64,000 bases of DNA from Dermacentor variabilis (Eukaryota > Arthropoda > Arachnida > Ixodida > Ixodidae), in NCBI RefSeq assembly GCF_050947875.1, contig NC_134570.1:105977122-106041121 (forward strand). The letters run 5' to 3'. The notes below the pieces were generated by a model. The model was not told the origin of the DNA. It did not search any database and saw nothing but the letters and a program-made list of their open reading frames with translations. Shown here in pieces: positions 36,801 through 47,905 of this stretch. Made by a program: the position numbers and the translations under genes. Within the stretch, counting starts at the first letter, position 1, and each line of letters opens with the position of its first letter.

Positions 36801-38696
36801 AGTTTGGCGTTGTCCGGTAAAGCTACCTGAATATTAAGAAAACTATATATACGTTAAAGAGATGTAGTTGTAATCACATACCATAATGCGCATTCAGCAA
36901 TTCGGTCTTTATTTCTGTTTTCAATGCATCGTTGTATCGTTCAGTATTTAATAACTCATTGCTTATACTTCCCAACAAACAAAGAAATATATATGACAAA
37001 GATTTATTTGTAATTAAATAGAAAATAAATTGAAATACATAAAGTCAGCCTACCAGCAGTTAGGTAGGTACATAGCATTAGCTCCTCTTAGAACAACATA
37101 AAGAAGTTAGAGAATACGATAGTTATCATTACGTAACGCAACTGCTTGACATAGTGTCGCACAGTCGCATCTCTTTGTCTCTGAAAGCTAAATCACGTCG
37201 ACGAGTGGGGCTGATCTCGGGAAGTGTTGAATTAGACCGTGGTGGCTCAATAATATTCTATCGTCGTGAGATAAAGATCTCGCAGTATACGCGCGAACGT
37301 CGTTGTCGATTGGCTGAAACTGCGCAAGTCGTCCTCCCCCCCCCCCCCCCCTCCATCGCTATTGTAGAGCACCGATAGAAGCAAGACAGAGATAACTGAG
37401 AGCTTCTTTTTTCGCGTCGCTATAAATAGATCTGTTCCAAATTGTTTCAGTGCACCCACAAGCATCACCACGATCGAGCGCGAGAAAGCAATATATCTCC
37501 ACACCAACGTACGTTCGTTTGCAAAACATTCGCGCCGCCGCAGATGAACGTTTTCGAGGGAGAACACCAGACGCCTCGGCCGATGGCCCCTGGGAAACTG
37601 TACAGCGGCTGCATGTGTGGTCACAAGCATGCACTCTTTTAAAGCCGCGGCGAGAAAGAAAGAAGAGCGACGCGAATGACGCACTTCACGTCATTTTCAC
37701 GCGAACCAGCAGCAGTTCAATGGTTACGAAGGCCGGGACAGACGCGCACTTCGCGCATAACTGCAAAAAAAAGAAGAAAAAAAAAAACGGGCGGCGGAAC
37801 AATGTCCAACGCGCTACACGTGTCCATACGGGCGCTGCAGGCCGTGGTCCAGCGGCGGCTCGCGACATGTGTTGCCTCTGCGACAAGATCGCCAAGACGA
37901 CGCGACGCGATGGATGCCCTCTGTCGCGACCATCCTTAAAAAGAACGACCCGCGGCTGCTGCTGCTGCTGGTGTCGCAGAGATGTCGCCGGCGATTGCCG
38001 CGAAGCGCCGGTCACTAATCAAAGCGCGCGCTCGTAGAGGACATAACAGCGGCTATATGTACGAGGAAAGCGGATCGGCCGAGCATACCGAGAGACGGGG
38101 CGACTGGGGCAGCTGCGTTTTCTTTTCTTTTTGTTTTTCTTTTTTCTGCGGTGGTGCGAAAGTACGCTCGAAATTTGCAAGCCACCACTTATCAAAAGAG
38201 CACCCCGATGGCTTGAGCCGATCCTTGTTAGGCTTCGCGACGAAGAATGAGAAGAAAGAAAGAAAGAAAGATTTACGGAGGAAGGAACTGGAATACAACT
38301 CGCGGGACGAAGCTGGCATGGAGCGGGGCGAAGGACTCCTTCAAGGTTTATGTGTACAGCCAGTAACAAATCGCTTTAGACTTCGCCATTGGCACAGTAG
38401 TTTCCTTCTGTTCTTTCAGCGTTCTGGGTGGCGCATAGTGGCACATAGGGATGTTATGCTACTTACTTCGGTGTTCGCGCTGTACTAAGTGAAATATGAG
38501 TCGATTGCTTGATGTTGCTGTAACAAAAAAGCGAGAGAGAGAGAGAGAGAGAGACTTTAAAGACGCGATTAAAAAGCCCGGGGCGCGGGCTGTGTCACGT
38601 GTGGTTGAGAAGTGCGTTTAATAGCTATGAGAATTATATTCTCCTCGTGTCCTCCTTTCGTTAATTTCTGTCCTCCTTTCGTTAATTCCTTTCGTC
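29551..38696. other. non-coding stretch with GC/CpG-rich blocks
   Basis: About 31020-32500 and 34000-35100 are GC- and CpG-rich, with A, T and G homopolymers embedded (poly-G at 31026-31042). A poly-C run lies near 37334-37352. Large open frames here overlap in several phases and lack domains, so I treat them as compositional. 35400-37150 is AT-rich and shows nothing recognisable. A promoter or enhancer role for the GC blocks is possible but unproven. Confidence 0.4.
30806..30883. repeat. (TA)n microsatellite
   Basis: A pure TA repeat of about 39 units. Confidence 0.97.
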
Positions 38697-38866
38697 ACGG
38701 TTTCGACACCGGACGCGTTCCGACGGGGGCGGAATGAAAAAAAAAAAAAAACGCCCGTGTAACCGTGCACTGGGTTCCTGTTGAAGAACCCCAGGTGGTC
38801 AAAATTAATTCGATGTCCCCCGGTACGACGTGCCCTCATAATCAGATTGTTGTTTGGCTTTTCAAA
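38697..38866 (+). mobile_element. decayed Ruka-like SINE (3' portion)
   Basis: It keeps GAAGAACCCCAGGTGGTC, a CCGGTACGACGTGCC variant and CTCATAATCAGATTG in Ruka order after an A-rich interruption. The A-box head is absent. Confidence 0.7.
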
Positions 38867-38966
38867 GAATTCAAATTTAGCGTCGAAACCGGCGGCATGC
38901 ATATTAGTTGGCAAAACTACAGATGTCACAATGAATAATTAAACAAACATACGATGATGTATGGGG

Positions 38967-39678
38967 TTTTATGGCAAAAAACAAACATACGAAGATATCA
39001 TGTTAATGTTTAACAACCTCGGAAGAGAACAGCAGTTTACGATAGGTAGCGAGGCACTGGAAGTAGTAAGGGAATACATCTACGTAGGACACGTAGTCAC
39101 CGCAGATCCGGATCATGAGACTGAAATAATCAGAAGAATAAGAATGGGCTGGGGTGCCTTTGGCAGGCACTCTCAGATCATGAACAGCAGGTTGCCATTA
39201 TCCCTCAAGAGAAAAGTGTATAACCAGCTGTGTCTTACCAGTACTCACGTGCGGGTCAGAAACCTGGAGGCTTACGAAGAGGGTTCTACTTAAATTGAGG
39301 ACGACGCAACGAGCTATGGAAAGAAGAATGATGGGTGTAACTTTAAGGGGGGGATAAGAAGAGAGCAAATTGGGTGAGGGAACAAACGCGAGGTAATTAC
39401 ATCTTAGTTGAAATCAAGAAATGGGCATGGGAGGGGGGGGGGCAGAGCATGTAATGAGGAGGGAAGATAACCGATGATTATTAAGCGTTACGGACTGGAT
39501 TCCAAGAGAAGGGAAGCGTAGCAGGGGGCGGCAGTAAGTTAGTTGGGCGAATAGGATTAAGAAATTTGCAGGGACAACATGGCCACAGTTAGTACATTAC
39601 CGGGGTAGTTGGAGAAGTGTGGGAGAGGCCTTTGCCCTGCAGTGGGCGTAATCAGCCTTCTGATGATGATGATGATAA
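38967..39678 (+). pseudogene. RTE-like LINE 3' end with (TGA)n tail
   Basis: The frame contains EYIYVGHVVTADPDHETEII, then RMGWGAFGRH and SRLPLSLKRKVYNQ. These match the conserved C-terminal segment after the reverse transcriptase in RTE-type ORFs. The frame breaks after LTSTH near 39248. Later fragments (RAMERRMMG-like near 39313, and EAFALQWA near 39625 before the stop) lie in other phases. Poly-G insertions near 39343 and 39430 contribute to the decay. It ends in a (TGA)n tail. Confidence 0.83.
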
Positions 39679-40211
39679 TCAATCAATCAGTCAGTCAATC
39701 AAACGAGGGTGGAAGGTGAGTCTACAGGGAGACCAATTCAATGTAGAAGGTTAAATGCTTGTTTTATACTTATCAGTGAGCTTTTCTTTTTCCTTTTTGC
39801 ACAAGAAGACGCAAGAAGACGCATAGACGAAGACGCATATAGAGATCGAAGACGCAAGCTTTCTTCGATCTCTCATGTGTGAAATGACGCGGTAGGCAGC
39901 GGACAAAACAAACACAAAGAACGCCGAATAATATGAAAACGAGATACAAGAAAGGAAGCAGATTGTGCGATTAGCCAGGACAGAAAATTCATGTTGATAC
40001 AGATGGGGATGGGAACAGAGACAGAAAATTAGGCAGAAACGTTGGAAGGGTGACTGTCAAATTTGAACGATATAGCGTGTCGGTACAGATACGTAGTTGG
40101 AGTTAGCTCTATTTGGTGTAGCGCTGCACAGCCACCAACTAGCAATCCGCCCCGTTACACACCACATAAGAACCATTTCAAGCGGAACTATGTATACACA
40201 GGTGCACGTAT
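39679..40211. other. non-coding stretch with small repeats
   Basis: GAAGACGCA occurs at 39805, 39815, 39829 and 39848. The last overlaps a perfect 12-bp-arm hairpin (39841-39852 with 39862-39873; loop of 9). Nothing else was recognised. Confidence 0.5.
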
Positions 40212-40907
40212 TTGACACACAAGTTGCCTGTCATGAAGAATATAGACAAACCTAGCAGACCCTATAGTATGCCTTGTTGCATCTGGGTCGCAAGCCCCAA
40301 GGGTAGCGTTGACCTGGCGGCCTGGGGCACAGCTGGAAGCATCCGAAGGTCCTGGCAAAGGATGAGTCGATTGCTAACAGAAGAACGTGTTTATTATAGC
40401 ATCGCAAAAGAGCAGCCGGTGATGTCGACCGAAGTGGAGAGGCGGGAGAGCACGTTACCCGACGGAAGAATTCGAAGCCTCTCCCTTGGCGTCCGGGGGC
40501 AGCTGCTTTTATACTTTCGGAGTCGAGGGCAAGAAGGAACGCCTCGATAGAGGCGCACGTGACGGCGGCGCCCGGACACGTTGTGACAAGAAGTGACGCA
40601 TCCGCCGGGCTGGCGCCGGTCAGACCTCCTCGCGTCACAGTTGGGGAGCTCCTCTCCCCGGCTGCCGCGCTTTGACAAGCGTGGGCACCAACATGCACAC
40701 ACACTCACACACACACACGAAGACACGTGGCATTGTAACATGCCTGGACGCCCTTGGCGAGAGGCGTTGCGGCAGCGCTGAACTGGCCGAAATGTCCGCC
40801 GCTTTGAACGAAGCCCCGGCGTCCGTTGCGTCCGCGCCGGCTATACCGCACGTCGGAGGCGAAACGTAACAGCCTGCTCTTCATGACAGGCGACTTGTGC
40901 GTGACAT
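40212..40907. mobile_element. small inverted-repeat DNA element containing a solo LTR
   Basis: The left terminus CACAAGTTGCCTGTCATGAAGA (within 40212-40239) is matched in reverse complement at 40880-40907 with one mismatch. Further similarity (GGAACT) lies outside on both sides. Removing the 466-bp LTR and one 5-bp repeat leaves about 225 bp, a typical MITE size. Exact termini and a target-site duplication could not be fixed. Confidence 0.65.
40275..40740 (-). mobile_element. solo LTR with perfect 5-bp target-site duplication
   Basis: On the minus strand it starts TGTTACAATGCCACGTG and ends CGACCCAGATGCAACA. It carries TATAAAAG (plus positions 40506-40513) and AATAAA (40390-40395) in the order and spacing expected of U3/R. 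The flanks 40270-40274 and 40741-40745 are both TGCCT. No internal retroelement sequence remains, so it arose by LTR-LTR recombination. TATA, polyadenylation signal and TG..CA ends fit a Ty3/gypsy-type element. Confidence 0.92.
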
Positions 40908-41271
40908 GCAGTTCCTTAATAAAATTGTGCGTGGTTGTGACCATTGATTGTGACCAGTTATTGACGTCACTGCGATTTCGTGTGCCTCATGCAAAAGCCG
41001 CCAAATGTTGTGATACATTTTGTCCTAAGATGGGTGCCATTTTGTCCCATGACTCTTTTGCAGATCACCTATAATTCATCCTTTCGTAGCACGGGCATAT
41101 TTGCCTAAACTGCTGTTTTTCGTCGCTTTCTTTAGATTGTTGTTTTATTGTCTATATTGATCTTTGTGATTTCCTTTTTTCTGCAATGTATCTGGTTCAT
41201 GCCATAGTTTTTGTATCTGACCTAGTGTGCGCTCGTTTAGCCAATGACTGTTGAGGCACACTCAACATACG
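40908..41271. other. non-coding stretch
   Basis: No supported feature; moderately AT-rich. Confidence 0.5.
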
Positions 41272-41378
<107 letters not shown>

Positions 41379-41782
41379 CCGAAATCGGCTTGCAGTATAT
41401 AGCCATTTGTATTCTGTGTGTACTACCCCTGAACAGATGTGTGCAAGCGGCTGGCCGTGTTCGCTGCGATATTACGCATTGAAACGAGAAACGACGGCAC
41501 CTATAAATATTCCCACTATACACTCTAAGAAGTAAAGGAGGAAATGGGGTATTGAGGTTACTCCTTTAGGGGAGCAACTGATCTGCCACAACCATTCCTC
41601 CCTTTATGGAGTAAGTGCGAGGGGATGAACTGTTACTCCCCATGCCGTTACTCCTCCGAGGACTAACAGTTGCTCTTTTCCGATGCTCCTCAAGGGAGTA
41701 ACGGTCATTATTTCCGATGCTCCGCAAAGGTGGAATTAATAAAATTAGGCATTTATACACTAATAAAAACGATTACTGAGCT

Positions 41783-41865
41783 AAAAAAAAAGGTGCCTGA
41801 AAGGAGGATTCGAACTCACGTCCTCGCACCCAAAAGCAGGTTACTGTAACCACTGCACCACGGCA
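41783..41865 (-). ncRNA. tRNA-like Pol III unit (SINE head or tRNA pseudogene)
   Basis: On the minus strand it begins TGCCG, has an A-box TGGTGCAGTGGTTA (plus 41847-41860), a B-box GAGTTCGAATCC (41806-41817), a GGCA end that can pair with the 5' TGCC, and a run of nine T (41783-41791) as Pol III terminator. The outer acceptor pairs are present, but the T-arm and anticodon arm fold poorly, so it is not a normal tRNA. Its sequence differs from Ruka. Confidence 0.6.
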
Positions 41866-42077
41866 GATTGCTTGATGGTGTAGGAAATTGAGACAAGTTA
41901 AGCATTCGCATGCAGGTGCGGCAATGTAAAAGCGACTCGGCATTTTGTGTATGCCGTGCGGGGATAGCGTAACGTTGCGTGTACCTGCAACCATAAGCGA
42001 GTGCGAAAAGAAATCTGCCCGAGTATTCTTAGGGTGCTTTAAACTTAGGCACTACGCGATGTAAACGTGTATATGCG

Positions 42078-42148
42078 AGCTCAAACGGGGCACCTAAGAC
42101 GACAGAGACGGACAATTGCTCTGTCGCTTAGTGTGTCCCGTTTGAGCT
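42078..42148. repeat. imperfect hairpin inside the MITE
   Basis: Arms 42078-42107 and 42119-42148 share AGCTCAAACGGG and CTAAG.(C)GACAGAG in inverse orientation with a few mismatches; the loop is 11 bases. Confidence 0.85.
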
Positions 42149-42646
42149 ACAAACCACTTCAGTTAAGTTCGTAATCTCCTTGGAACGGAATGAACTTAGG
42201 TACTATTGACCAGCACAATCTGGCAGTCTATCAATGACTTGCGCGTTTAATGTGTATCGCTCACTCATGGTGCGCGCATTAAGGGCATGACTCTTCACAT
42301 TCCAACTTTAAATTTCACGCAATTTTCTCACGAAGAGGCAAAGTGCTGCTTTGCATGTAGTTCAATAGACAGTGCATTAACTTCGAACTATTCATGATTT
42401 ATAGACAATACAGTTTTTGCCGCATCACTCCACGACACGGACGAAAACAGCGGAGCGCATGGGGAGTAACTGTTGCTGTTCGTCCTCCCGTTGCTCTCTT
42501 CCTGACCAGGGACTAAACACTTACTCTCCAAAATTTGCACACGACACGCACATCCATGCAGTTACTCCCTTGAGGGACCAAAGCGCCCTTTTTAGGACGA
42601 ACTGCCCAGTTACTCCCGTTTTCCCCGGAATTCTTCTTAGAGTGTA

Positions 42647-43019
42647 CGACCAATTATGCGCCTTCCAGCTTACGGCAGCTAGCTGGGCGAGTCGTTACAG
42701 CTGCATAATTATTACACACAGCGCGCACTAAACGGCACGGACGAAGAATAGAGACGAAACACGAGTGCTGACTCACGACTAACGGTTTATTGCGTTTAAA
42801 CAGCCAAATAGTAAAAAAAAATCTCACACATGCTTGCACCCGTGCACCATACATTCCCTCAACGAAAAGCAAAGCAAGAAAAGCGAGCGCTAAAGCAAGA
42901 AGTCCGATAATTTAACGATTAGACATTTTGTATTGAAGAGAAGCTTACTGTGACTATACCACCTTCCCGAGGTTTGGCGCTTCTGCACGGTCAATTTGAC
43001 GCCGCGTAAAATGGGCATA

Positions 43020-43100
<81 letters not shown>

Positions 43101-44227
43101 CACGGTGTGCCGGTATGCAAAAGGGGTGCTGCCACCACCGGCTATACAGTGTAACTTGCGGTCGCACGTTCTTGGTGAATGCTGTTCAGATGATTACTAA
43201 AGTACCTGCGCGTTTACCGACGAAGCCATCATCACATAAGACATTTTGCGATGGAAGAAGAACGGGAATGGTTCCTTGCGCGTATGCTTGGACGTGGAAT
43301 AAAACGGCACGCATCGACGTGTCCATTTGCACAGCATTTGACCGAACCGTTTCAAGACAGCTTCGCTCAATGTTGATCCAAACAAGCCTGTTGAAAGTGC
43401 TGTAACCTTCTATCTCTCTCTCTCTCTGTCTGTCTGTCTCTCTTTCCCCGCTGTTTATTTGATGTCCTAGATTTTGACTCACAGAGAGGGCACAGGAAAT
43501 CACTTACAGAGCTCGAGAACGTAGATCTCTCTGTCATTAATTATCAGGGAAGTGAAAGGCGTGACTCTAAGACATAATAAGACATGGTTACTATAATAAG
43601 ACATGGTTACTAGACATGGTTACACGGCAGGGACTAAAGCAAGAACGCGGGACCACGCCAGTTACCAACTAATGTGGCGGTTACCAACTCGCCCAGCTTT
43701 CTGCCTTTGTCTGCAAGACACGCACAGCGGCGGTGATGCGAAAGGCCGGACGGAAGTGCTAGAGTCGGGCCACAGGTGCCGCCTGCTGCCGTGCCGCCTG
43801 CGCTGGTCTCGACGTATCAGGCAGTCGAGAAAGAAAGAGAGAGAGAAGACGGGGGGGGGGGTGAGGAAAGGAGGACGGCGAGAGTGGAGACACGCACCGC
43901 GGCCGATATCGGCTGCTGACCGCCGCCCGCAGATCCATGCGTCTTTCTAGAGATCCGGCACCGATCTCTACGGAACCGCTTGCCGATCGGAAGTCTGCCC
44001 GTGGGCTCCGGGGCTATCTATACCTTTGAGACACATTCGTGAACTACGGCATACTGCAAACCAGAGGGGACAGAGGAGCGAACAGGAGTGCTGAACGATG
44101 CCGTCTGTTCAGCGCTTTGTTCATTCGCCTCCGTTCTTGTTGCACTGTCAATGAAGACATGAAGCCGTGCTCTACCGAAAAGCCTAATTATGCGCAATTA
44201 AACTTCCCGATGCTCAAATCAACCTCG
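42647..44227. other. non-coding stretch
   Basis: It holds a (TA)n tract at 43022-43099, a mixed CT/GT tract near 43409-43445, and a 19-bp tandem repeat: ATAATAAGACATGGTTACT at 43574 and 43593, plus a 12-bp partial copy at 43612. A GC-rich block with a poly-G run near 43851 follows. No gene was recognised. Confidence 0.5.
43022..43099. repeat. (TA)n microsatellite
   Basis: About 39 TA units. Confidence 0.97.
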
Positions 44228-44542
44228 AAAATATTATAGTTAGATGAAAAGTGTCAATGAGAAAATTCTAGAGCGACATGATAAACTCCCGGTACAGCTT
44301 TCTGTTGCTCAATACGTGCTACATAAAAGTCTTTTTTCCGAGCGTGCAAGAAGCCTGTGAATACGCGCAAAGTACCTCGAGCGGCCAGTCGCGCGGCAAT
44401 TTTTCGTGCATTTGCGGGCTTCTTTCACGCTCGGAAAAGCACTTTTATGTAGCACCTATTGAGCAACAGGAAGCTGTACCGGGAGTTTTCAATTTTGCTC
44501 TACAATTTTCTCATTGACATGTTTCATCTAATTATGATATTT
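44228..44542. mobile_element. foldback (long inverted repeat) element
   Basis: Arm 44228-44355 and arm 44417-44542 are inverted copies, with blocks such as GTCAATGAGAAAATT, CTCCCGGTACAGCTT, CTGTTGCTCAATA and GTGCTACATAAAAGT shared in order. The loop is 61 bases. Arms differ by scattered substitutions and small indels. No coding capacity and no clear target-site duplication. Confidence 0.9.
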
Positions 44543-46030
44543 GAGAAGTTGAGTAATTAATTAAGACTAATAATCTACTTAGGCGGAATGAAAAAAAATA
44601 TAATTTGAATATCTTCAAACGACGGCAAACAACATTACCTTGGTTCTGTCCAGATATATACGTTGCATTCGCATATTTTTAAGCTCTGGCTAAAGTTAGC
44701 TAAAACACCCTGCATATGCCTTCAGCCTGATCCGATGAGGCTGAAGGCATGTTACTGAGTATGCAAATTTTGTGGCGCAGTACTCGTTGAGCTTCGTTGT
44801 GACCTACGAGTCAGGCTCAACAGTATACACAGGAGAAGATTCTGAACCGTGCAATTGTGTCGCAATAAGTGCGTGTTTAACGCAGCGTTCTCGATATTCA
44901 AACACTCCAGAAACATTCATAATGCCGTACAACTTTTGTTATGCACTTCCTAACCTCCACCGATGTATATCGAGCTGAATGGCAGTTGTGTGCAGCTGGT
45001 CAAAATTTCTCGTACTCTTTTGTATGCTCATGCAGCTATATAGGTAATAGCATGCGCATCAGCACTGGAGGACTATAGTGAATTAACCGCGATTCGCTAT
45101 GTAACCTTTAAGTAGCTGTGCTTTAGGCCACAAGTTGCCATTGCGGAATGGAAGCTGATCAATCATCCTGTGAGCGGCAGCGGTCCCCTTGAATATGTGA
45201 TGATCACGTTCATCGGAATGATCAACGGTCTGCTAATTAACTTTTAATAATCGCTTTGTGACACATGCTCGATTCCCGCAAAGGATCTCTGTCATTGTTC
45301 GACGCAAATACATCTTAGTATGGCAATTCTGAGACTATCGTCAATTCCGAGGTATTCTTCCGGAGGCTGCAAGGAAATACATCGGTTTTCCGATTCGTTC
45401 TGCCTCGCATTGCGAAAGCGAAGGGTGTTTTGGGAAAACATCAAATGGAATACTGATGCATCATACCGCATGTCTGGAAAGCCAAGTCTCCTACATTGGT
45501 ACTTTTCTGCGGATTTCTATTATAAACGTATACATGCCTTTCGATGCTGGCAAAAAAAAAAAATGATGTTATGTTGCCTTCGCTGCACTGTCTAAAAGTT
45601 ATGGCTCTTTACATACGAAAGGACTTGGTATAAAATCGCCAACGTAGTTACGTCTGCATACACACTCACAGCTCCATGCAAGCCATTGGTGTTGCCAAAG
45701 TATAAATTATGAGCATTACATATACCAATCTGTGTCAGCAGGAAGGTCGCGCGTTGCCGCGTTCCCTGTAGGTAAACCGAAATTGAGTGACAAGCATCAC
45801 GACGTATAGCTGTCGAGTGCTTCCTATAGCACGTGCTGCCCATTTACGTTCTTTTCTTTTATCTTGTCTGTTTTATGTCATATTCCTACTCATTTAGCAT
45901 TTAACTCGCTGCAGCTAAACCCAGACAGATATTACGGTAGTTAGCCTCCCTGCATATCCCTCTTATTTACTCGTATCCTCGTATACCATAGTCGATGTCA
46001 CACACTCTGCCTTTCAAAACCGCGTTGTTA
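44543..46030. other. non-coding stretch
   Basis: A perfect 13-bp-arm hairpin lies at 44716-44750 (arms ATGCCTTCAGCCT; loop of 9). The rest is AT-rich and unrecognised. Confidence 0.5.
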
Positions 46031-47310
46031 TAACGGCTGATTTTGCGTCACCGGAGGGGAACGTGCTGCTCGCGTGTTCGGAATTATTGCGCAAGCACCG
46101 CTCCCCGTGAGGCTTCAGAAAAGACGCCCCCGCCCAGAGCGACGTCGCCGGACAAAACTCGCAGCTCGGAGGAAAGGGGAAGGGGGAGGAGGACTAGTAG
46201 AGGAGGGGCACGGGGCTATCGGCGGGAATCCCTCCTGATAGATGGCGACGCGGTAGCCGCGACGGCCGCATGCAGGGACGGGACGAGACCAGGCTGCAGA
46301 GCCCGTGCCACCAGCGCTATGGGGCCCGCGATAACATCTCGCGCGCGCATGGAGCAGCATGATTTATGTGGCGCTCATGATGGCTATTAGAAGCGCCCCG
46401 CTGCGTCGTCGTCGTCTCGTCTCGTCGTCTGCTCGCCGCACGCAGCAGCCCCGCCGTCGTCTGCTTTTTCCCGCGTCGTCGTCTGCTGCTGCTGCCACCG
46501 CTGCACCGTGGTGGCAGCGCCGCTTTGGCGTATATGTACACTACGTGCTCACGCTCGCACGAACGAACAAACGCTTATACGAGGGTGTGTGTGTGTGCGT
46601 GCGTGTTACCTTGTTCGCCATTCGCTGACTACGCTGCGGTTCCTGTATACATCGATCACGCCGCAGACGCGCCGTCATTATGCACGCGAGCGCGTTCGTG
46701 AGGGTTCGTTCCTTCGCCCTCTGTATCCTCCTTGCACCAGCTTTGCGTGGGATGCAGCAGTGTGTACTGTACCCGCGTATTCTGCCGCTGCCGCGGCGCT
46801 TGGCGACGTATAAAACCGCTTTATGGCTTCTCGAAGCTCGATGCGACCGATCGAGCGCGCGCCGCTGACTTGACGAGCGCTTTGCCGGCCGCATGGCTTG
46901 ACCGGCCGGCCCCGGTGCGATGCGAGCGAAGTCGTTGTGTTTCGGCGAGAGTGAGCGAGAACGGTTGCACCCGCACGGGCGTGCTTTCGCTCGCCGCTGC
47001 GAGTGTGGTCGTTCGCGTGCGTTGGTAATCGTTGATAATCGTTTATTCGCCGGTTGCAGCCCTGGCTGCCACCGTTTCCGCGCGGGGATATCGAAACGTA
47101 CGCGGCTGTTCGTCTTGCGTTTGTTGTATTCGTTTTCTTCTTCAGAAGAGCGTACAAACGCGCCGCGCTATCATCGATTTGCGTGGTGAAAGCGAACTCG
47201 GAGACGGAAAGTCCTGCTCTCGCGCGGCAAGCGGTTTGTCGGGCTTGTGTGATCGCGGTTCGATAGAACAAAACGACCATGCGTCTTTATGCGGTGGCCA
47301 TGTCCCGTTT
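46031..47310. other. CpG/GC-rich block
   Basis: Dense CpG and long overlapping open frames on both strands contrast with AT-rich flanks. GCGTGCGTGT, CGTCGTCGTC and GTGTGTGT tracts are embedded. No domain or clear exon was recognised; the frames look compositional. It could be an internal promoter or regulatory island. Confidence 0.35.
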
Positions 47311-47788
47311 TCCGAAATCGCTCGGTCGGTTAACCGTGCACGCCGCGTGGAAGAAATGAAAATGGGCAATAAAGGGACGACAAAGCGCTGGAGAGTGCAG
47401 CGCGTGAGCCCTGCTTTCTGCCATGCAAATACAGTCCATAACATAAATGTTGCTTTATACCTTGCCTCCCAAGACGGTGCAATTCAGGAACTTGTGTCCT
47501 CATAACGTTCTGGCGTGGCGTTGTACAAGCAATTCCCATTTTTACTCGGCGGGCCCAAGTTTTCGAAGACGCTGCTTCACCAGCAGTATACATGTCTTCC
47601 CCCTTGCGTCGTCCTCGTGCTATAAGTGATAGCTTGTTCGTGTAACGCAAAGTGCGTCTGAGTGGACTGTTTTGCGAGTCGTTAGATCGCCTTCCTTGCC
47701 TGAAGGCCATAGTCGTAAGCGACAATGCATTGACCTGTGTGGCCCCAGGTATTTTAAAACGAGAGACTTGGCTGAACGCAGCGCTACA

Positions 47789-47905
47789 AGGAGGAGGAGA
47801 CAAATGGGAGAAAAGACAGGGAGGTTAGCCAATGTAAGTACCGGCTGGCTACCCTGTGCTGGGGAAAGGGGTAAAGGGAATAAAAGGAGAAAGAAGAAGA
47901 AGAGG
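47789..47905 (-). mobile_element. LINE 3'-UTR-like fragment (inverted)
   Basis: AGGGAGGTTAGCCAATG, GGCTGGCTACCCTGTGC and TGGGGAAAGGGG follow in the order expected for the reverse complement of the 3' UTR of the LINE at 20.9-22.0 kb. No coding part. Confidence 0.6.

Larger units (their letters stand above)
41521..42644. mobile_element. TA-flanked MITE with GTTACTCC subterminal repeats
   Basis: CACTCTAAGAAG begins at 41521 and CTTCTTAGAGTG ends at 42644: a perfect 12-bp inverted repeat, or 14 with the flanking TA on each side (41519-41520 and 42645-42646). Inside each end, GTTACTCC or its complement GGAGTAAC recurs (about 41558, 41632, 41646, 41694, then 42462, 42559, 42609). Subterminal motif clusters of this kind are typical of transposase-bound ends. 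The 1.12 kb element has no transposase but holds a tRNA-like unit (41792-41865) and a 30-bp-arm hairpin (42078-42148). Confidence 0.88.

Noticed and set aside
46678..47280. 200-codon minus-strand open frame
   Set aside because: Overlaps equally long frames on the other strand in a CpG-rich block; no domain.
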